Origin: Colimorpha sp045597845
Lineage (GTDB): Bacteria > Bacteroidota > Bacteroidia > Bacteroidales > P3
Assembly: GCA_045597845.1 (NCBI GenBank)
Contig: JAZLKZ010000119.1
Location: 23,441 to 87,440, forward strand
Length of the DNA: 64,000 bases
Direction of reading: 5' to 3'
Part shown: positions 1 to 11,352 of the stretch, piece after piece
Numbering within the stretch: the first letter of the stretch is position 1
Layout of the letters: each line of letters opens with the position of its first letter
Translations under genes and position numbers: made by a program
The notes under the pieces: model-generated
The model's input: the letters and a program-made list of their open reading frames with translations, nothing else
Databases searched by the model: none
Told to the model about the DNA's origin: nothing

Positions 1-1352
1 TTTTGACGCTCTCGGGTGTTGTTCAGGAGGAGGTTCCCGCTTAGCGTCAAGCGGTTCCATTGTGCGTTGGCTGCCAAGACATGGAGCGTGGTCCAGCGCG
101 TTACCTCGTTGTTGTCGGTTTTGTTGCTGTGCAGGGCGTTCAGCGCTCCATCGTTGGCAAGGCTGAAACGGAGGTGTTTGGAGGCGTGGAACAGCAATGT
201 CCCGGAAAGATAGCCTTCTTGTTGGTTGTAGCTGTTGTAGAGGTGGCTGAGGGTGTCGGTGTAGGTGTCGGCGGATTGCTGGTATTTCCCCACGGCGCTC
301 AATTCCCATTTCTCGCTTTTCGACTTCCAGCCGTATTTTGTCTGCACGAAAAGGAGGTCTGCGGTGGAGGATTCGGACGCTTTCTGGGTGTAGAAAATCA
401 CGGGTCCTGGCAGGTTGAGGTCGGATTTCATCCAATGTATTTTCGCCGAGAGATGCTGTCGGGAGTTGATGGTGTAGAAAAGATTGAGGTCGGAGGTCAG
501 CATTCGGGTCTCGGAGTGCTCTCGGCGAGCCTGACTGCTGCTGCCGTTTTGGCTGTTGGTGTAGTGGATGGTGAAGGGGTAGTCGCCTTTTGACTGAAGG
601 TAGTTGGCGAAGAGGGTCAAGGTGAGTTTGTCGCTGAGCTTGCGTTCGAGTTGCAGGTGGGGCGAGAGGAGTCCGAACGAGCCGCAATCGATTCCTAAGG
701 AGAGGTTGGTCTTTTCGGCAAACAGGAACTGCGGGGCGCGGGTCTCCATGTTCACTACGTTGCCGGCGGCGAAACTCCGAGCCGTTTGTAGGAGGTTGTC
801 TTGTTGTCCGTTGGAGAAACTGATGTAGGCACTTTCGCCTGTGGTATAGCGGCTCAGGTCTATCTGACCGTTTTGGGCGTCGCTCACCGCCACACCGTCT
901 ATGGTCAGTGTGGAGAACTGGCTGCCCAGGCCTCGGGCAGAGACGGTCTTCACGCCTCCCACACCGCCGTAGTCCTTCAGCGTTACTCCGGCAATGTGCT
1001 TGAGTACGTCGCTCACTTGCAGGGCTCCCAACTGATCGATCTTTTCCGCGGAGACCACTTGTGTCGGGGTGATGGACCGCTGCTCGGAAGGCGCCTTGTT
1101 CTCCGAAATCCTTACCTCCTCCAAAGTGGTGCGTTTGAGGGTGTCGGTCTGCTGAGCCCAAGTGGAACAGTTGCACAAAAGAAAGAGGATGGTGAATAGT
1201 GACTTGTGACTTGTGACCAGTGATCTGTGATCAGTGATCAAATCCTTCTTAACTCTTAACTCATAACTCTTAACAGACTCCAAATTTCCAAATCTTCTTC
1301 TGAAAATCTGGAAGTCTGAAAACCTGTTATATGTAAATAGCTTATTCTTCAT
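1..1352 (-). CDS. TonB-dependent outer-membrane receptor, BtuB-like, 3' part outside window
   Basis: The reverse-strand translation from ATG at 1352 gives a signal-like segment (LFTILFLLCNCSTWAQ), then a plug domain (TLEEVRISENKAPSE, then VSDVLKHIAGV, then VKTVSARGLGSQFSTLTIDG) and the beginning of a beta-barrel. This is the TonB-dependent receptor family, which imports ligands across the outer membrane using TonB energy. The cobalamin riboswitch just upstream suggests a corrinoid substrate (inference). The gene leaves the window at base 1, so about 450 codons are visible. The N-terminus is odd: about 50 residues precede the hydrophobic core, and codons ~25-50 are made of spacer-repeat DNA. 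No nearer ATG exists in frame, so the true start is uncertain. Confidence 0.88.
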   Translation of the reverse strand, partial: MKNKLFTYNRFSDFQIFRRRFGNLESVKSYELRVKKDLITDHRSLVTSHKSLFTILFLLCNCSTWAQQTDTLKRTTLEEVRISENKAPSEQRSITPTQVVSAEKIDQLGALQVSDVLKHIAGVTLKDYGGVGGVKTVSARGLGSQFSTLTIDGVAVSDAQNGQIDLSRYTTGESAYISFSNGQQDNLLQTARSFAAGNVVNMETRAPQFLFAEKTNLSLGIDCGSFGLLSPHLQLERKLSDKLTLTLFANYLQSKGDYPFTIHYTNSQNGSSSQARREHSETRMLTSDLNLFYTINSRQHLSAKIHWMKSDLNLPGPVIFYTQKASESSTADLLFVQTKYGWKSKSEKWELSAVGKYQQSADTYTDTLSHLYNSYNQQEGYLSGTLLFHASKHLRFSLANDGALNALHSNKTDNNEVTRWTTLHVLAANAQWNRLTLSGNLLLNNTRERQ

Positions 1353-1390
1353 GATGTCCTTTCCTCGAGAACGATTCATTGTAAAGAATT

Positions 1391-1565
1391 GGCAGGTCTT
1401 CTGACTTGCTCATCTCCTTTCCGCCTTCCCGTACGACTGTGGCGCCGTATAGTGGCCTGAAGAAAAGGATGCTTTGCAGCGTTTGAGCTTACAGCAGCGG
1501 GACTGTTGCCGAATCGCACGGCATTCCCTCTTAGCACCTTTCGGTGACCGAATTCATTTGCAAAA
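1391..1565 (-). promoter_or_regulatory. Cobalamin (B12) riboswitch
   Basis: Read on the minus strand, this leader holds the conserved cobalamin-riboswitch blocks in order: GGTGC followed by AAGAGGGAA, then GCTGCTGTAAGC, a CCACTATACGG segment, GGGAAGGCGG, and the 3' block AAGTCAGAAGACCTGCC that ends about 40 bases before the receptor start. In this family adenosylcobalamin binding reduces expression of the downstream gene. Its position indicates B12-responsive control of the TonB receptor. Confidence 0.95.
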
Positions 1566-1667
1566 GTACGAAAAAAATGTGAATGGTGAACGGTCTTTTT
1601 CTGTTGATTTGTTGATTTGTTGATTTGCCGATTTGATAATTAGTTGATTTCAATTGTCAAAAAAACG

Positions 1668-1675
1668 TATTTTTG
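1668..1675 (+). promoter_or_regulatory. Promoter -7 box (TAnnTTTG) for the GNAT-grpB pair
   Basis: TATTTTTG matches the Bacteroidota -7 element. A TTG at 1644-1646, 21 bases upstream, could serve as the -33 element. The box lies inside the longest possible ORF of the next gene, which argues for the ATG at 1698 as the true start. Confidence 0.65.
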
Positions 1676-1697
1676 CAAAAGCAAAAACTGTTTTTTT

Positions 1698-2249
1698 ATG
1701 ACAATTCATCCTATTTGTTGTCCCATTTCTTGTTCCGCTATCAAGTCCGACATACTCTATCTTTCTGCTTTTCCCAAGATTGAACGTCATTCTTTGAGAG
1801 AGTTGCATGCTGCCGCCCGAAAGGGTAGGGCTGAGTATCTTGCATTTTATGATGGAAGAAAGTTCGTCGGATTGACCTATTTGATTGTCCGAGACGGTGT
1901 TGCCTTGCTGCTCTATTTTGCTGTCAATCCAAAAATGCGCAATATGGGTTATGGCTCTTCGATCCTGCAATCCCTGAAAGAACGCTATTCTGGGAAGGAT
2001 TTGGTGATTTTGATAGAAAGCATCTATGATGCCTGCGACAACAAGGAGATGCGTGTCCGCCGAATGAACTTCTACCTTCGCAATGGTTTGCGCGACACCG
2101 GACTGATCCATTCCACCATCGACGGTGCCGCCAACTATATTCTTCTCAACACGGAGACTCATTTCCGTATCGAGTCCTACAAGGCTCTCTTCCAGGATTA
2201 TCCATTCCCGACATACCTTTCAGAAGTCTCTTCCGCCCCCAATGTCTAA
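1698..2249 (+). CDS. GNAT-family N-acetyltransferase
   Basis: About 183 residues beginning MTIHPICCPIS. The centre carries the acetyl-CoA-binding motif A of GNAT enzymes (LLLYFAVNPKMRNMGYGSSIL, with the R-x-x-G-x-G signature), followed by a helix and the late segment MRRMNFYLRNGLRDTG typical of the fold. The acceptor cannot be predicted. The start at 1698 is preferred over an upstream in-frame TTG because the -7 box lies between them. The stop overlaps the next gene's start by 8 bases (ATGTCTAA), so the two are probably translationally coupled. Confidence 0.8.
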   Translation: MTIHPICCPISCSAIKSDILYLSAFPKIERHSLRELHAAARKGRAEYLAFYDGRKFVGLTYLIVRDGVALLLYFAVNPKMRNMGYGSSILQSLKERYSGKDLVILIESIYDACDNKEMRVRRMNFYLRNGLRDTGLIHSTIDGAANYILLNTETHFRIESYKALFQDYPFPTYLSEVSSAPNV

Positions 2250-2805
2250 GAAACTTTCCGATATGTCTTTGGAGGAGCTTTGGCAACTCTTTCCCATTTT
2301 CTTGACGGAGCATCGCTCTTGTTGGAAAGTGTGGTATGTAGAGGAATCGGCATTGTTGCTGCATTCCATCCCGCAAATCCAGCGTATCAGCCATATCGGC
2401 AGTACTGCCGTTCCGACCCTTTGGGCGAAACCTATTATCGACATCTTGCTGGAAGTGCCGCAATCGTCTGACCTTGACGCTGTTCAAAAGCAGATTGAGG
2501 GGTGCGGATATCTCTGTATGAGCCACGACTGTAATCGCCGCTCGTTCAACAAGGGCTACACCGAGAAGGGTTTTGCAGAACGGGTTTTCCATTTGCATCT
2601 GCGCCATCTGGGTGACCATGATGAACTCTATTTCCGTGACTATCTGTTACAACATGCCGATGTCGCCAAGGAATATGAAACGCTCAAACTTCAGCTTTGG
2701 AAAAAGTTTGAGTACGACCGTGACGGCTACACAGCTGCCAAGTCCGATTTCATCGAGACCTATACCGCCAAAGCAAAGGAGGAATACAAGAATAGGTATG
2801 AATGA
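2242..2805 (+). CDS. GrpB/UPF0157 family protein (nucleotidyltransferase fold)
   Basis: A 187-residue protein with the GrpB hallmark ISHIGSTAVPTLWAKPIIDILLEV near residues 50-75: GSTAVP plus the P-I-I-D-I-L strand, as in nucleotidyltransferase-like folds. It also has the later FHLHLRHLGDHDELYFRDYL segment. The family's reaction is not established. ATG 2242 overlaps the stop of the upstream acetyltransferase, which supports this start over in-frame upstream codons. The gene ends at a shared convergent terminator with secA. Confidence 0.82.
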   Translation: MSKKLSDMSLEELWQLFPIFLTEHRSCWKVWYVEESALLLHSIPQIQRISHIGSTAVPTLWAKPIIDILLEVPQSSDLDAVQKQIEGCGYLCMSHDCNRRSFNKGYTEKGFAERVFHLHLRHLGDHDELYFRDYLLQHADVAKEYETLKLQLWKKFEYDRDGYTAAKSDFIETYTAKAKEEYKNRYE

Positions 2806-2836
2806 AAAAGGATGTCATTTCCGTGACATCCTTTTG
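2805..2836. terminator. Bidirectional rho-independent terminator
   Basis: Inverted repeat AAAAAGGATGTCA / TGACATCCTTTT (2805-2817 with 2824-2835) with a six-base loop and flanking A and T runs. It lies between the convergent grpB-like gene and secA and can serve both strands. Confidence 0.85.
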
Positions 2837-2860
2837 CTTTTGTAGTAGAACTAATAATTA

Positions 2861-6157
<3,297 letters not shown>

Positions 6158-6219
6158 ATTAGAAATACTTTATTAATTAACACTACATTATCATTCACGG
6201 GCATAGTCCGTGAAAAGTG

Positions 6220-6227
6220 CAAATATA
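6220..6227 (-). promoter_or_regulatory. secA promoter -7 box
   Basis: TATATTTG on the minus strand, followed by a leader of about 60 bases that contains the 7-bp hairpin TTCACGG/CCGTGAA (plus-strand 6195-6213) before the secA ATG. The -33 region is weak. Confidence 0.6.
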
Positions 6228-6319
6228 CAAAAAATAATTGAGATTTGGAACTTTATGTAGGATGATTGTATAAAATGAAAAATAAATGCAAAAAATAGTT
6301 AATATGTGCGAAAAAAATG

Positions 6320-6327
6320 TAATTTTG
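6320..6327 (+). promoter_or_regulatory. Promoter -7 box of the eCIS structural operon
   Basis: TAATTTTG matches TAnnTTTG and lies 27 bases before the ATG of the first eCIS gene. The expected -33 element is poor. It is the only convincing promoter seen upstream of the plus-strand operon. Confidence 0.55.
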
Positions 6328-6354
6328 CAAAAAAAAATAACATAATTCGCTGGT

Positions 6355-7437
6355 ATGGAATACGATTCTGTAAAAAAAAATGGAGCAACAAGCGGTAAAA
6401 AGAGGGTCGAAGAGCCTCTCTGTAAACAACAACCTTCTCGGGCGATTGTTCATGCCAAATTGGAAATGACAGAACCAGGAGACCATGACGAACTGGAAGC
6501 CGATGTGGTCGCTGATGAAATAGTGAATGACGGCAAGGTACGTCGTAAGATATCGGGCGGCGGTGGCAGCGGAATGGTCGTTTCTCCGCAGGTGGAAAGT
6601 CAAATTGCCCAGTTGCAGGGCGGCGGACACGCCATGCCTGAAGGCTTGCGCAATATGATGGAAAGCGGCTTTGGCCGCGATTTCTCGCAAGTGCGCCTCC
6701 ACACCGATGCGCAAGCTGCCGAGATGAGTAGTAGCATTTCAGCCAAAGCTTTTACTCATGGCAACGACATCTACTTTAACCAAGGACAGTATTCGCCTAA
6801 CACTTCTGAAGGCCAAAAGTTAGTGGCGCACGAATTGACGCATGTTGTGCAGTGTTCATGGAAAGTTGGGCGAGAAAAAGATGAGAATTCATCTCAAGAA
6901 AATGGGGTGTCTGAAGAATTTGACGATTTGTTGCAAATCATTAATGTTATCAATGACATTTACAGCTGTGTAAGTAATTGGAAAACATTTAAAAATCTAT
7001 ATCTTCTTAAAAAACTTTTACGAGTATTAAAAGTTGTTGTTGATACAGAAATAGGCATTATGAGATCCTCTAGAGATGTCGTTTCGATGGGTCTTTCAAG
7101 AGGTGCTGAGTATGCTGGAAGAGGAACGCGGATTCTTGGTTGGGGAGGTGTCCTTCTTGCGTTGTATGATTTATATTCGACTTTTAAAACCTTGGATTTC
7201 GAAGAATTCCCTATATCAAGTACTTCTATCTTTATGATTAAAACAGTCAATTTTGCAAGTGTTTTGGTTTCTCATCCTCGGATTCTTGCAAAAGTTGCTT
7301 CGGTATCTCCTGTTGCGGCTACAATTGCTGTTGGATTTGGTACCGGTTATGCTGCTGGAGATCTTATAAATACAACTTCAAAAAAGCTATTTGGGAAGGC
7401 CCCAGGAGAGGCTATTGTGGATGCGTTTATGGATTAA
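6355..7437 (+). CDS. DUF4157 protein, candidate eCIS effector with HExxH motif
   Basis: 360 residues. Residues 36-62 carry the leader usual for DUF4157 (EPGDHDELEADVVADEIVNDG). Residues 91-167 are the DUF4157 domain, ending in HELTH (159-163), a zinc-metallopeptidase-type signature. After residue 170 the sequence changes character: it is AT-richer, helical, and has hydrophobic stretches at about 258-272 and 298-335. DUF4157 proteins are commonly found at eCIS loci and are regarded as cargo or processing domains. I infer a modular effector with a conserved N-terminus and a variable, possibly membrane-active C-terminus. No immunity-like gene follows. It is first in the operon, 49 bases before the cap gene. 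Confidence 0.8.
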   Translation: MEYDSVKKNGATSGKKRVEEPLCKQQPSRAIVHAKLEMTEPGDHDELEADVVADEIVNDGKVRRKISGGGGSGMVVSPQVESQIAQLQGGGHAMPEGLRNMMESGFGRDFSQVRLHTDAQAAEMSSSISAKAFTHGNDIYFNQGQYSPNTSEGQKLVAHELTHVVQCSWKVGREKDENSSQENGVSEEFDDLLQIINVINDIYSCVSNWKTFKNLYLLKKLLRVLKVVVDTEIGIMRSSRDVVSMGLSRGAEYAGRGTRILGWGGVLLALYDLYSTFKTLDFEEFPISSTSIFMIKTVNFASVLVSHPRILAKVASVSPVAATIAVGFGTGYAAGDLINTTSKKLFGKAPGEAIVDAFMD

Positions 7438-7486
7438 TGATATTATAAAAGGTACTATCGACATCTGCGAATAATCATTTTGAATT

Positions 7487-8074
7487 ATGATAGAATCAAC
7501 GTTAGAAAATATTCGTAAATATTTGGAACTTAAATTCGAAGAGGCTGGTAAAGGGGCCTGGAAGGTCTATCTTGGCGCTATCGACAAAAATGATGCGATG
7601 GAGAGTGGCCTCTATATTACGTTGCTTCGGATCGAAGAGGAAACGTCTATAAAACAACAGTCTGGATTTCATCGTGTAACGGAAGAAGAAGGTTATTATG
7701 CCAATCCAGACATATATGTTAACCTGTATATCGTGATTTCCGCTCATGCCGAGAATTATAATACGGGTTTGATGCAGATTTCTTCAACGATAAGTCTTTT
7801 AAATAGTAGACATGATTTTGCGGAGAAGGCCACTCGATCAGACGAGGAAACCAAAAACAGTCAAGAAAAAAATAAAATCCACGAAAGTGTCAAGTCTCTC
7901 GCCCTTGAACTTCAGTCTTTGAATGCGGAACAAAACAACAGCATGTGGCAGACTTTAGGCAGTAAGGTGGTTCCTGCAGTGTGTTATAAAGTCCGCATGA
8001 TTACTATCAGCGATGAAATGAATAGAATGTCCGCACCGTTAATCAAAAACATAGAAAACAATATATTATTATAG
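7487..8074 (+). CDS. DUF4255 / Pvc16-like tail terminator (cap) protein
   Basis: 195 residues beginning MIESTLENIRKYLELKF, with the pattern LYITLLRIEEE...NPDIYVNLYIVISAHAENYNTGLMQISSTISLL. This matches the DUF4255 (Afp16/Pvc16 N-terminal) family. In PVC and Afp particles this protein caps the distal end of the sheath and tube. The second half (residues ~110-135) is a charged helical region. It sits directly upstream of the sheath gene. Confidence 0.85.
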   Translation: MIESTLENIRKYLELKFEEAGKGAWKVYLGAIDKNDAMESGLYITLLRIEEETSIKQQSGFHRVTEEEGYYANPDIYVNLYIVISAHAENYNTGLMQISSTISLLNSRHDFAEKATRSDEETKNSQEKNKIHESVKSLALELQSLNAEQNNSMWQTLGSKVVPAVCYKVRMITISDEMNRMSAPLIKNIENNILL

Positions 8075-8107
8075 TCAATACATTATTAACCAAATTGTTG
8101 TTAAATT

Positions 8108-9565
8108 ATGGGAACTTACAAAACACCAGGAGTTTATGTGGAAGAGATTTCCAAAATTCCACCTTCGGTAGCTGGGGTTGCTACAGCTATTCCTGCTTTT
8201 ATCGGTATAACCGAGAAAACACCTGAAAATGGGCTGAACATGCCTTTCAAGGTCAGTAGTATTCTCGATTTTGAAGCCAAGTTTGGCGGCCCTATGGCAT
8301 TGTCGCTAGATTCGAAAGGGAATCTTGAGGGTGCTAATTATGTACTTTACGACAGTCTCCGTTTGTTTTTCGACAATGGTGGAGGCTATTGCTATATTGT
8401 TTCTGTGGCTAACTATGGAGATGATTTTAAGAGCGCAGAGACTTTTACGGCCTGTCTTCCAAATGTAGCAGGCATCGACGAAATCACGATGATCCTTGCC
8501 CCGGATGCCGTGACCAATTTCCCGGATAACGAAAAAGGAAGAGCGCTAATGGCAAGCGTTCAGCAGGCTTTGTTGGCTCATTGTGGCGAATTAGGTGATA
8601 GGGTTGCCATACTGGATGTCAAATGTAATGGTAATATCGATTCCGACCTTAACGCTTTCCGCTCCGATATCGGTATCAACCATTTAAGCTATGGCGCAGC
8701 TTACTACCCATTTTTGATGTCCTCTTATACCAAAGAGATTGGATTTGACGAGATGTATCAAGATTCATCGGTTCAGGCGCTCTATACGGATGAAGAGAAG
8801 GCGGACATTGAAAGGTTGCTGAAGGCAATCAATAAAGAAGAAGGTTGGGACCTTGAACCGGTAGAGGGTGAGTTGGATAGTGATAAGGAGTTAAGAAGAC
8901 TTGCAACTATTCGATATGTAACCAAGAAAATGGAGGCAAAGTCTGGGTATAGTGATTTGGTTGAGAAAAAACTTGCTACGGCAAATCTTATTCCTCCCAG
9001 TGGAGCCATCGCAGGTGTTTGCTGCGCAAATGATGCGACGAAGGGAGTATGGCAATCGCCAGCAAATGTCAGTCTCTCTTCTGTCAGCAATGTTGCGTTG
9101 CGTATTTCCGACAAAGAACAGGAAAACATCAATGTCGATGCGGATAACGGCAAATCGGTAAACGCTATTCGCGTATTCCAAGGAAAAGGTATTCTCGTTT
9201 GGGGCGCTCGTACTCTTGACGGATTTAGCAATGAATGGAAATATCTCTCAGTTCGCCGTTTCTTCAATTATGTCGAGGAAAGCGTACAAAAATCGACTTC
9301 ATGGGCAGTGTTCCAACCAAATGATGCAAATACTTGGGTCAATGTGCGTTGCCAGATTGAGAACTTTTTGTCGAACCTTTGGCGTGATGGCGCGTTGGCA
9401 GGCGCCACTCCTGACCAGGCATTTTATGTGAAGGTTGGGCTTGGTAGTACAATGACATCAGTTGATGTGTTGGAAGGAAAAATGATTGTCGAGATTGGTA
9501 TGGCAGTTGTTCGTCCTGCAGAGTTCATTGTGCTGCAGTTTTCACATAAACTTCAGGAATCATAA
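8108..9565 (+). CDS. eCIS contractile sheath protein (Afp2/Pvc2-like)
   Basis: 485 residues with the sheath N-terminus TYKTPGVYVEEISKIPPSVAGVATAIPAFIG and the C-terminal domain typical of phage and eCIS sheaths (WRDGALAGATPDQAFYVKVGLG, then VEIGMAVVRPAEFIVLQFSH). Sheath subunits polymerise around the tube and contract to drive it into a target. This locus has only one sheath gene, whereas PVC and Afp carry several paralogues. Confidence 0.95.
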   Translation: MGTYKTPGVYVEEISKIPPSVAGVATAIPAFIGITEKTPENGLNMPFKVSSILDFEAKFGGPMALSLDSKGNLEGANYVLYDSLRLFFDNGGGYCYIVSVANYGDDFKSAETFTACLPNVAGIDEITMILAPDAVTNFPDNEKGRALMASVQQALLAHCGELGDRVAILDVKCNGNIDSDLNAFRSDIGINHLSYGAAYYPFLMSSYTKEIGFDEMYQDSSVQALYTDEEKADIERLLKAINKEEGWDLEPVEGELDSDKELRRLATIRYVTKKMEAKSGYSDLVEKKLATANLIPPSGAIAGVCCANDATKGVWQSPANVSLSSVSNVALRISDKEQENINVDADNGKSVNAIRVFQGKGILVWGARTLDGFSNEWKYLSVRRFFNYVEESVQKSTSWAVFQPNDANTWVNVRCQIENFLSNLWRDGALAGATPDQAFYVKVGLGSTMTSVDVLEGKMIVEIGMAVVRPAEFIVLQFSHKLQES

Positions 9566-9590
9566 GTAATAATTTAAACAAGAAAACAAT

Positions 9591-10040
9591 ATGGCTACAA
9601 ATAATTATCCATTGACGGGATTCCACTTTTCCGTTAAGTGGGGAGATGAAAACGAGACCGTGAGTTTTTCTGATGTTTCGGGTCTCAACGTCAGTACAAA
9701 AGTAATTGAATACCGAGAAGGTTCAAACAAGGAACTTACAACCTATAAGATGCCAGGTCTAAGAACGTACGGAAATGTCACGCTAAAACGTGGAAGCATG
9801 GCTACGGACAATGGTTTCTTTGTATGGTTTGACAGCATCCAGAATAATACCGTTGAGCGGAGAGAGGTTATTATATCTCTGCTTGATGAAAAACATGAAG
9901 CTGTAATTACTTGGAATCTGAAAAATGCATTTCCCGTGAAGTATGTTCCCGGCGATCTTAGTGCATCAAAAGGTGAAGTTCTTATCGAAAGCATAGAGCT
10001 TGCTTATGAAAGTTTTACGGTGACAAGAAAGACTGAATAA
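9591..10040 (+). CDS. eCIS inner tube protein (Afp1/Pvc1-like, gp19/Hcp fold)
   Basis: 149 residues: YPLTGFHFSVKWGDENETVSFSDVSGLNVSTKVIEYREGSNKELTTYKMPGL, then VTLKRG, and ending in LSASKGEVLIESIELAYESFTV. This is the T4 gp19-like tail-tube family. It forms the hollow rod inside the sheath. It is encoded 25 bases after the sheath and is followed by a hairpin with a T run. Confidence 0.93.
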   Translation: MATNNYPLTGFHFSVKWGDENETVSFSDVSGLNVSTKVIEYREGSNKELTTYKMPGLRTYGNVTLKRGSMATDNGFFVWFDSIQNNTVERREVIISLLDEKHEAVITWNLKNAFPVKYVPGDLSASKGEVLIESIELAYESFTVTRKTE

Positions 10041-10057
10041 TCAATAAAGATAGGGAG

Positions 10058-10106
10058 ATGGGGTGGCTCATCGTGTCGCCCCACTCCATTATCTGTACTC
10101 TTTTTT
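10058..10106 (+). promoter_or_regulatory. Hairpin plus T run between the two tube genes, possible attenuator
   Basis: ATGGGGTGG (10058-10066) pairs with CCACTCCAT (10081-10089) with one G-T wobble. Eleven bases later comes a T6 run (10101-10106), just before the next ATG. The T run is too far from the stem for a textbook terminator. A partial transcription stop or processing site would favour sheath and tube over baseplate (inference). Confidence 0.45.
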
Positions 10107-10109
10107 AAA

Positions 10110-10577
10110 ATGAGCCAGAAAGTTGTAAAAGAACAATTCAATTATATTCACGCATTCTGTTTTGTCGTTAATTTCCAAGGTGGAGGTCTGGATATTAAAA
10201 AAATGGGGTGGCAAGAGGTATCTGGTTTGAATGCGGAACTTGGAATTGAGGAAGTTGCGGAAGGTGGTGAAAACCAATTTACTTGGAGGCTTCCGAAGCC
10301 TCCCAAATACAAGAACCTAGTGTTAAAGAGGGCTTCGCGTGTGAATTGTGATTCATTAATTGAATGGGTGAATAATGCAATCACGAATTTCCAGTTTGCG
10401 CCAACAACAGTGACGGTGTCAATCTTGGGTGAGAGTGATATGGATACTCCGATTAGAGTGTGGAACTTCGTGGATGCATACCCTGTAAGCATGAAGATAT
10501 CAGACCTTTCGGCGCAAAAAGGAGAGTTGGTTATTGAAACTTTGGAATTGGCATACAAATATTTTACGGTACAATGA
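10110..10577 (+). CDS. Second gp19-like tube protein (Afp5/Pvc5-like)
   Basis: 155 residues related to the preceding tube protein: FNYIHAFCFVVNFQGG, WQEVSGLNAELGIEEVAEGGENQFTWRLPKPPKYKNLVLKR, and the shared ending ISDLSAQKGELVIETLELAYKYFTV. In PVC and Afp the equivalent paralogue forms a tube layer next to the baseplate hub. It shares ATGA with the next gene. Confidence 0.88.
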   Translation: MSQKVVKEQFNYIHAFCFVVNFQGGGLDIKKMGWQEVSGLNAELGIEEVAEGGENQFTWRLPKPPKYKNLVLKRASRVNCDSLIEWVNNAITNFQFAPTTVTVSILGESDMDTPIRVWNFVDAYPVSMKISDLSAQKGELVIETLELAYKYFTVQ

Positions 10578-10744
10578 CACTTAAGATCAAAGAATTGACT
10601 ATCAAAGCGGATTTTTCTCGTTCTGCAACCAACGCTAGCATAGAGGAGATGCGGAAAAATGCAGTGGCTGATTCCATTGAACCCAATATGGCGGAGAGAA
10701 TTACTGAACTTGCCAAAAAAACAAAAAATAGTAGAGAAAGATGA
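10574..10744 (+). CDS. DUF5908-like small eCIS protein
   Basis: A 56-residue ORF, MTLKIKELTIKADFSRSA..., ending KNSRER. It starts in the ATGA overlap with the upstream tube gene and ends in a second ATGA overlap with the next gene, so it is clearly translated as part of the operon. Small proteins with an (M)xIxIxELxIxA start occupy the Afp6/Pvc6-like slot and are called DUF5908. Its role is unknown. Confidence 0.75.
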   Translation: MTLKIKELTIKADFSRSATNASIEEMRKNAVADSIEPNMAERITELAKKTKNSRER

Positions 10745-11352
10745 ATGACAAACTCTCAAAAAAAATGATTTTTCGCTCTTTTGACGAAAATACGTTCAAG
10801 GAGAAAAATGCCATTGCTGAATATGAGGTAATGCTGAATCCCGCATCGTTCTCTCGTACTTTGGCAACTAAGAAAGATGACTCGCCAAAGCGTGGAGGTG
10901 TCGCGTCTGATGGCAAGTGGGTGGGACTGGAGAGTGAATCTTTTAAGTTTGATTTGATTTTTGATGGTACCGGCATAGTCGATCCTCAGAGAAAAAATGT
11001 TGAAGAGGAAATAGAAAAATTTCTGGAAGTGGTTTACATCCCTAAATCAAAAGGGAACCAGACAATCAAACAGGCTTTTGTTGAAATATCATATGGCAGT
11101 CTTGTGATAAACTGCAAAATGTCTTCGATAAGCGTCGATTATCAATTGTTTGATAGATCGGGGGCTCCTCTTCGCGCAAAAGTTACTTGTTCATTTACGA
11201 CAGTATTGTATCCTAAAAAAAAGAAAGAAAAACCTAAGCAGGAACCTGTATCAAATAGTTGCTGTTGTCCGCCGCCACAATGCTGTAGTGATGTATTGCA
11301 ACAAACCATGTCGTCTAATAGCGATTCACTTTATGATCAAATTCAAAAATGA
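10741..11352 (+). CDS. eCIS tube-initiator/hub protein (Afp7/Pvc7-like N-terminal domain)
   Basis: 203 residues. EYEVMLNPASFSRTLATKKDD near residue 30 and SESFKFDLIFDGTGIVDPQ near residue 65 match the CIS tube-protein N-terminal domain of Afp7/Pvc7, which joins tube and spike. Family members usually end in a LysM domain. Here residues 160-203 are instead a lysine-rich linker and a cysteine cluster, NSCCCPPPQCC. It has 4-base ATGA overlaps on both sides. Confidence 0.82.
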   Translation: MNDKLSKKMIFRSFDENTFKEKNAIAEYEVMLNPASFSRTLATKKDDSPKRGGVASDGKWVGLESESFKFDLIFDGTGIVDPQRKNVEEEIEKFLEVVYIPKSKGNQTIKQAFVEISYGSLVINCKMSSISVDYQLFDRSGAPLRAKVTCSFTTVLYPKKKKEKPKQEPVSNSCCCPPPQCCSDVLQQTMSSNSDSLYDQIQK

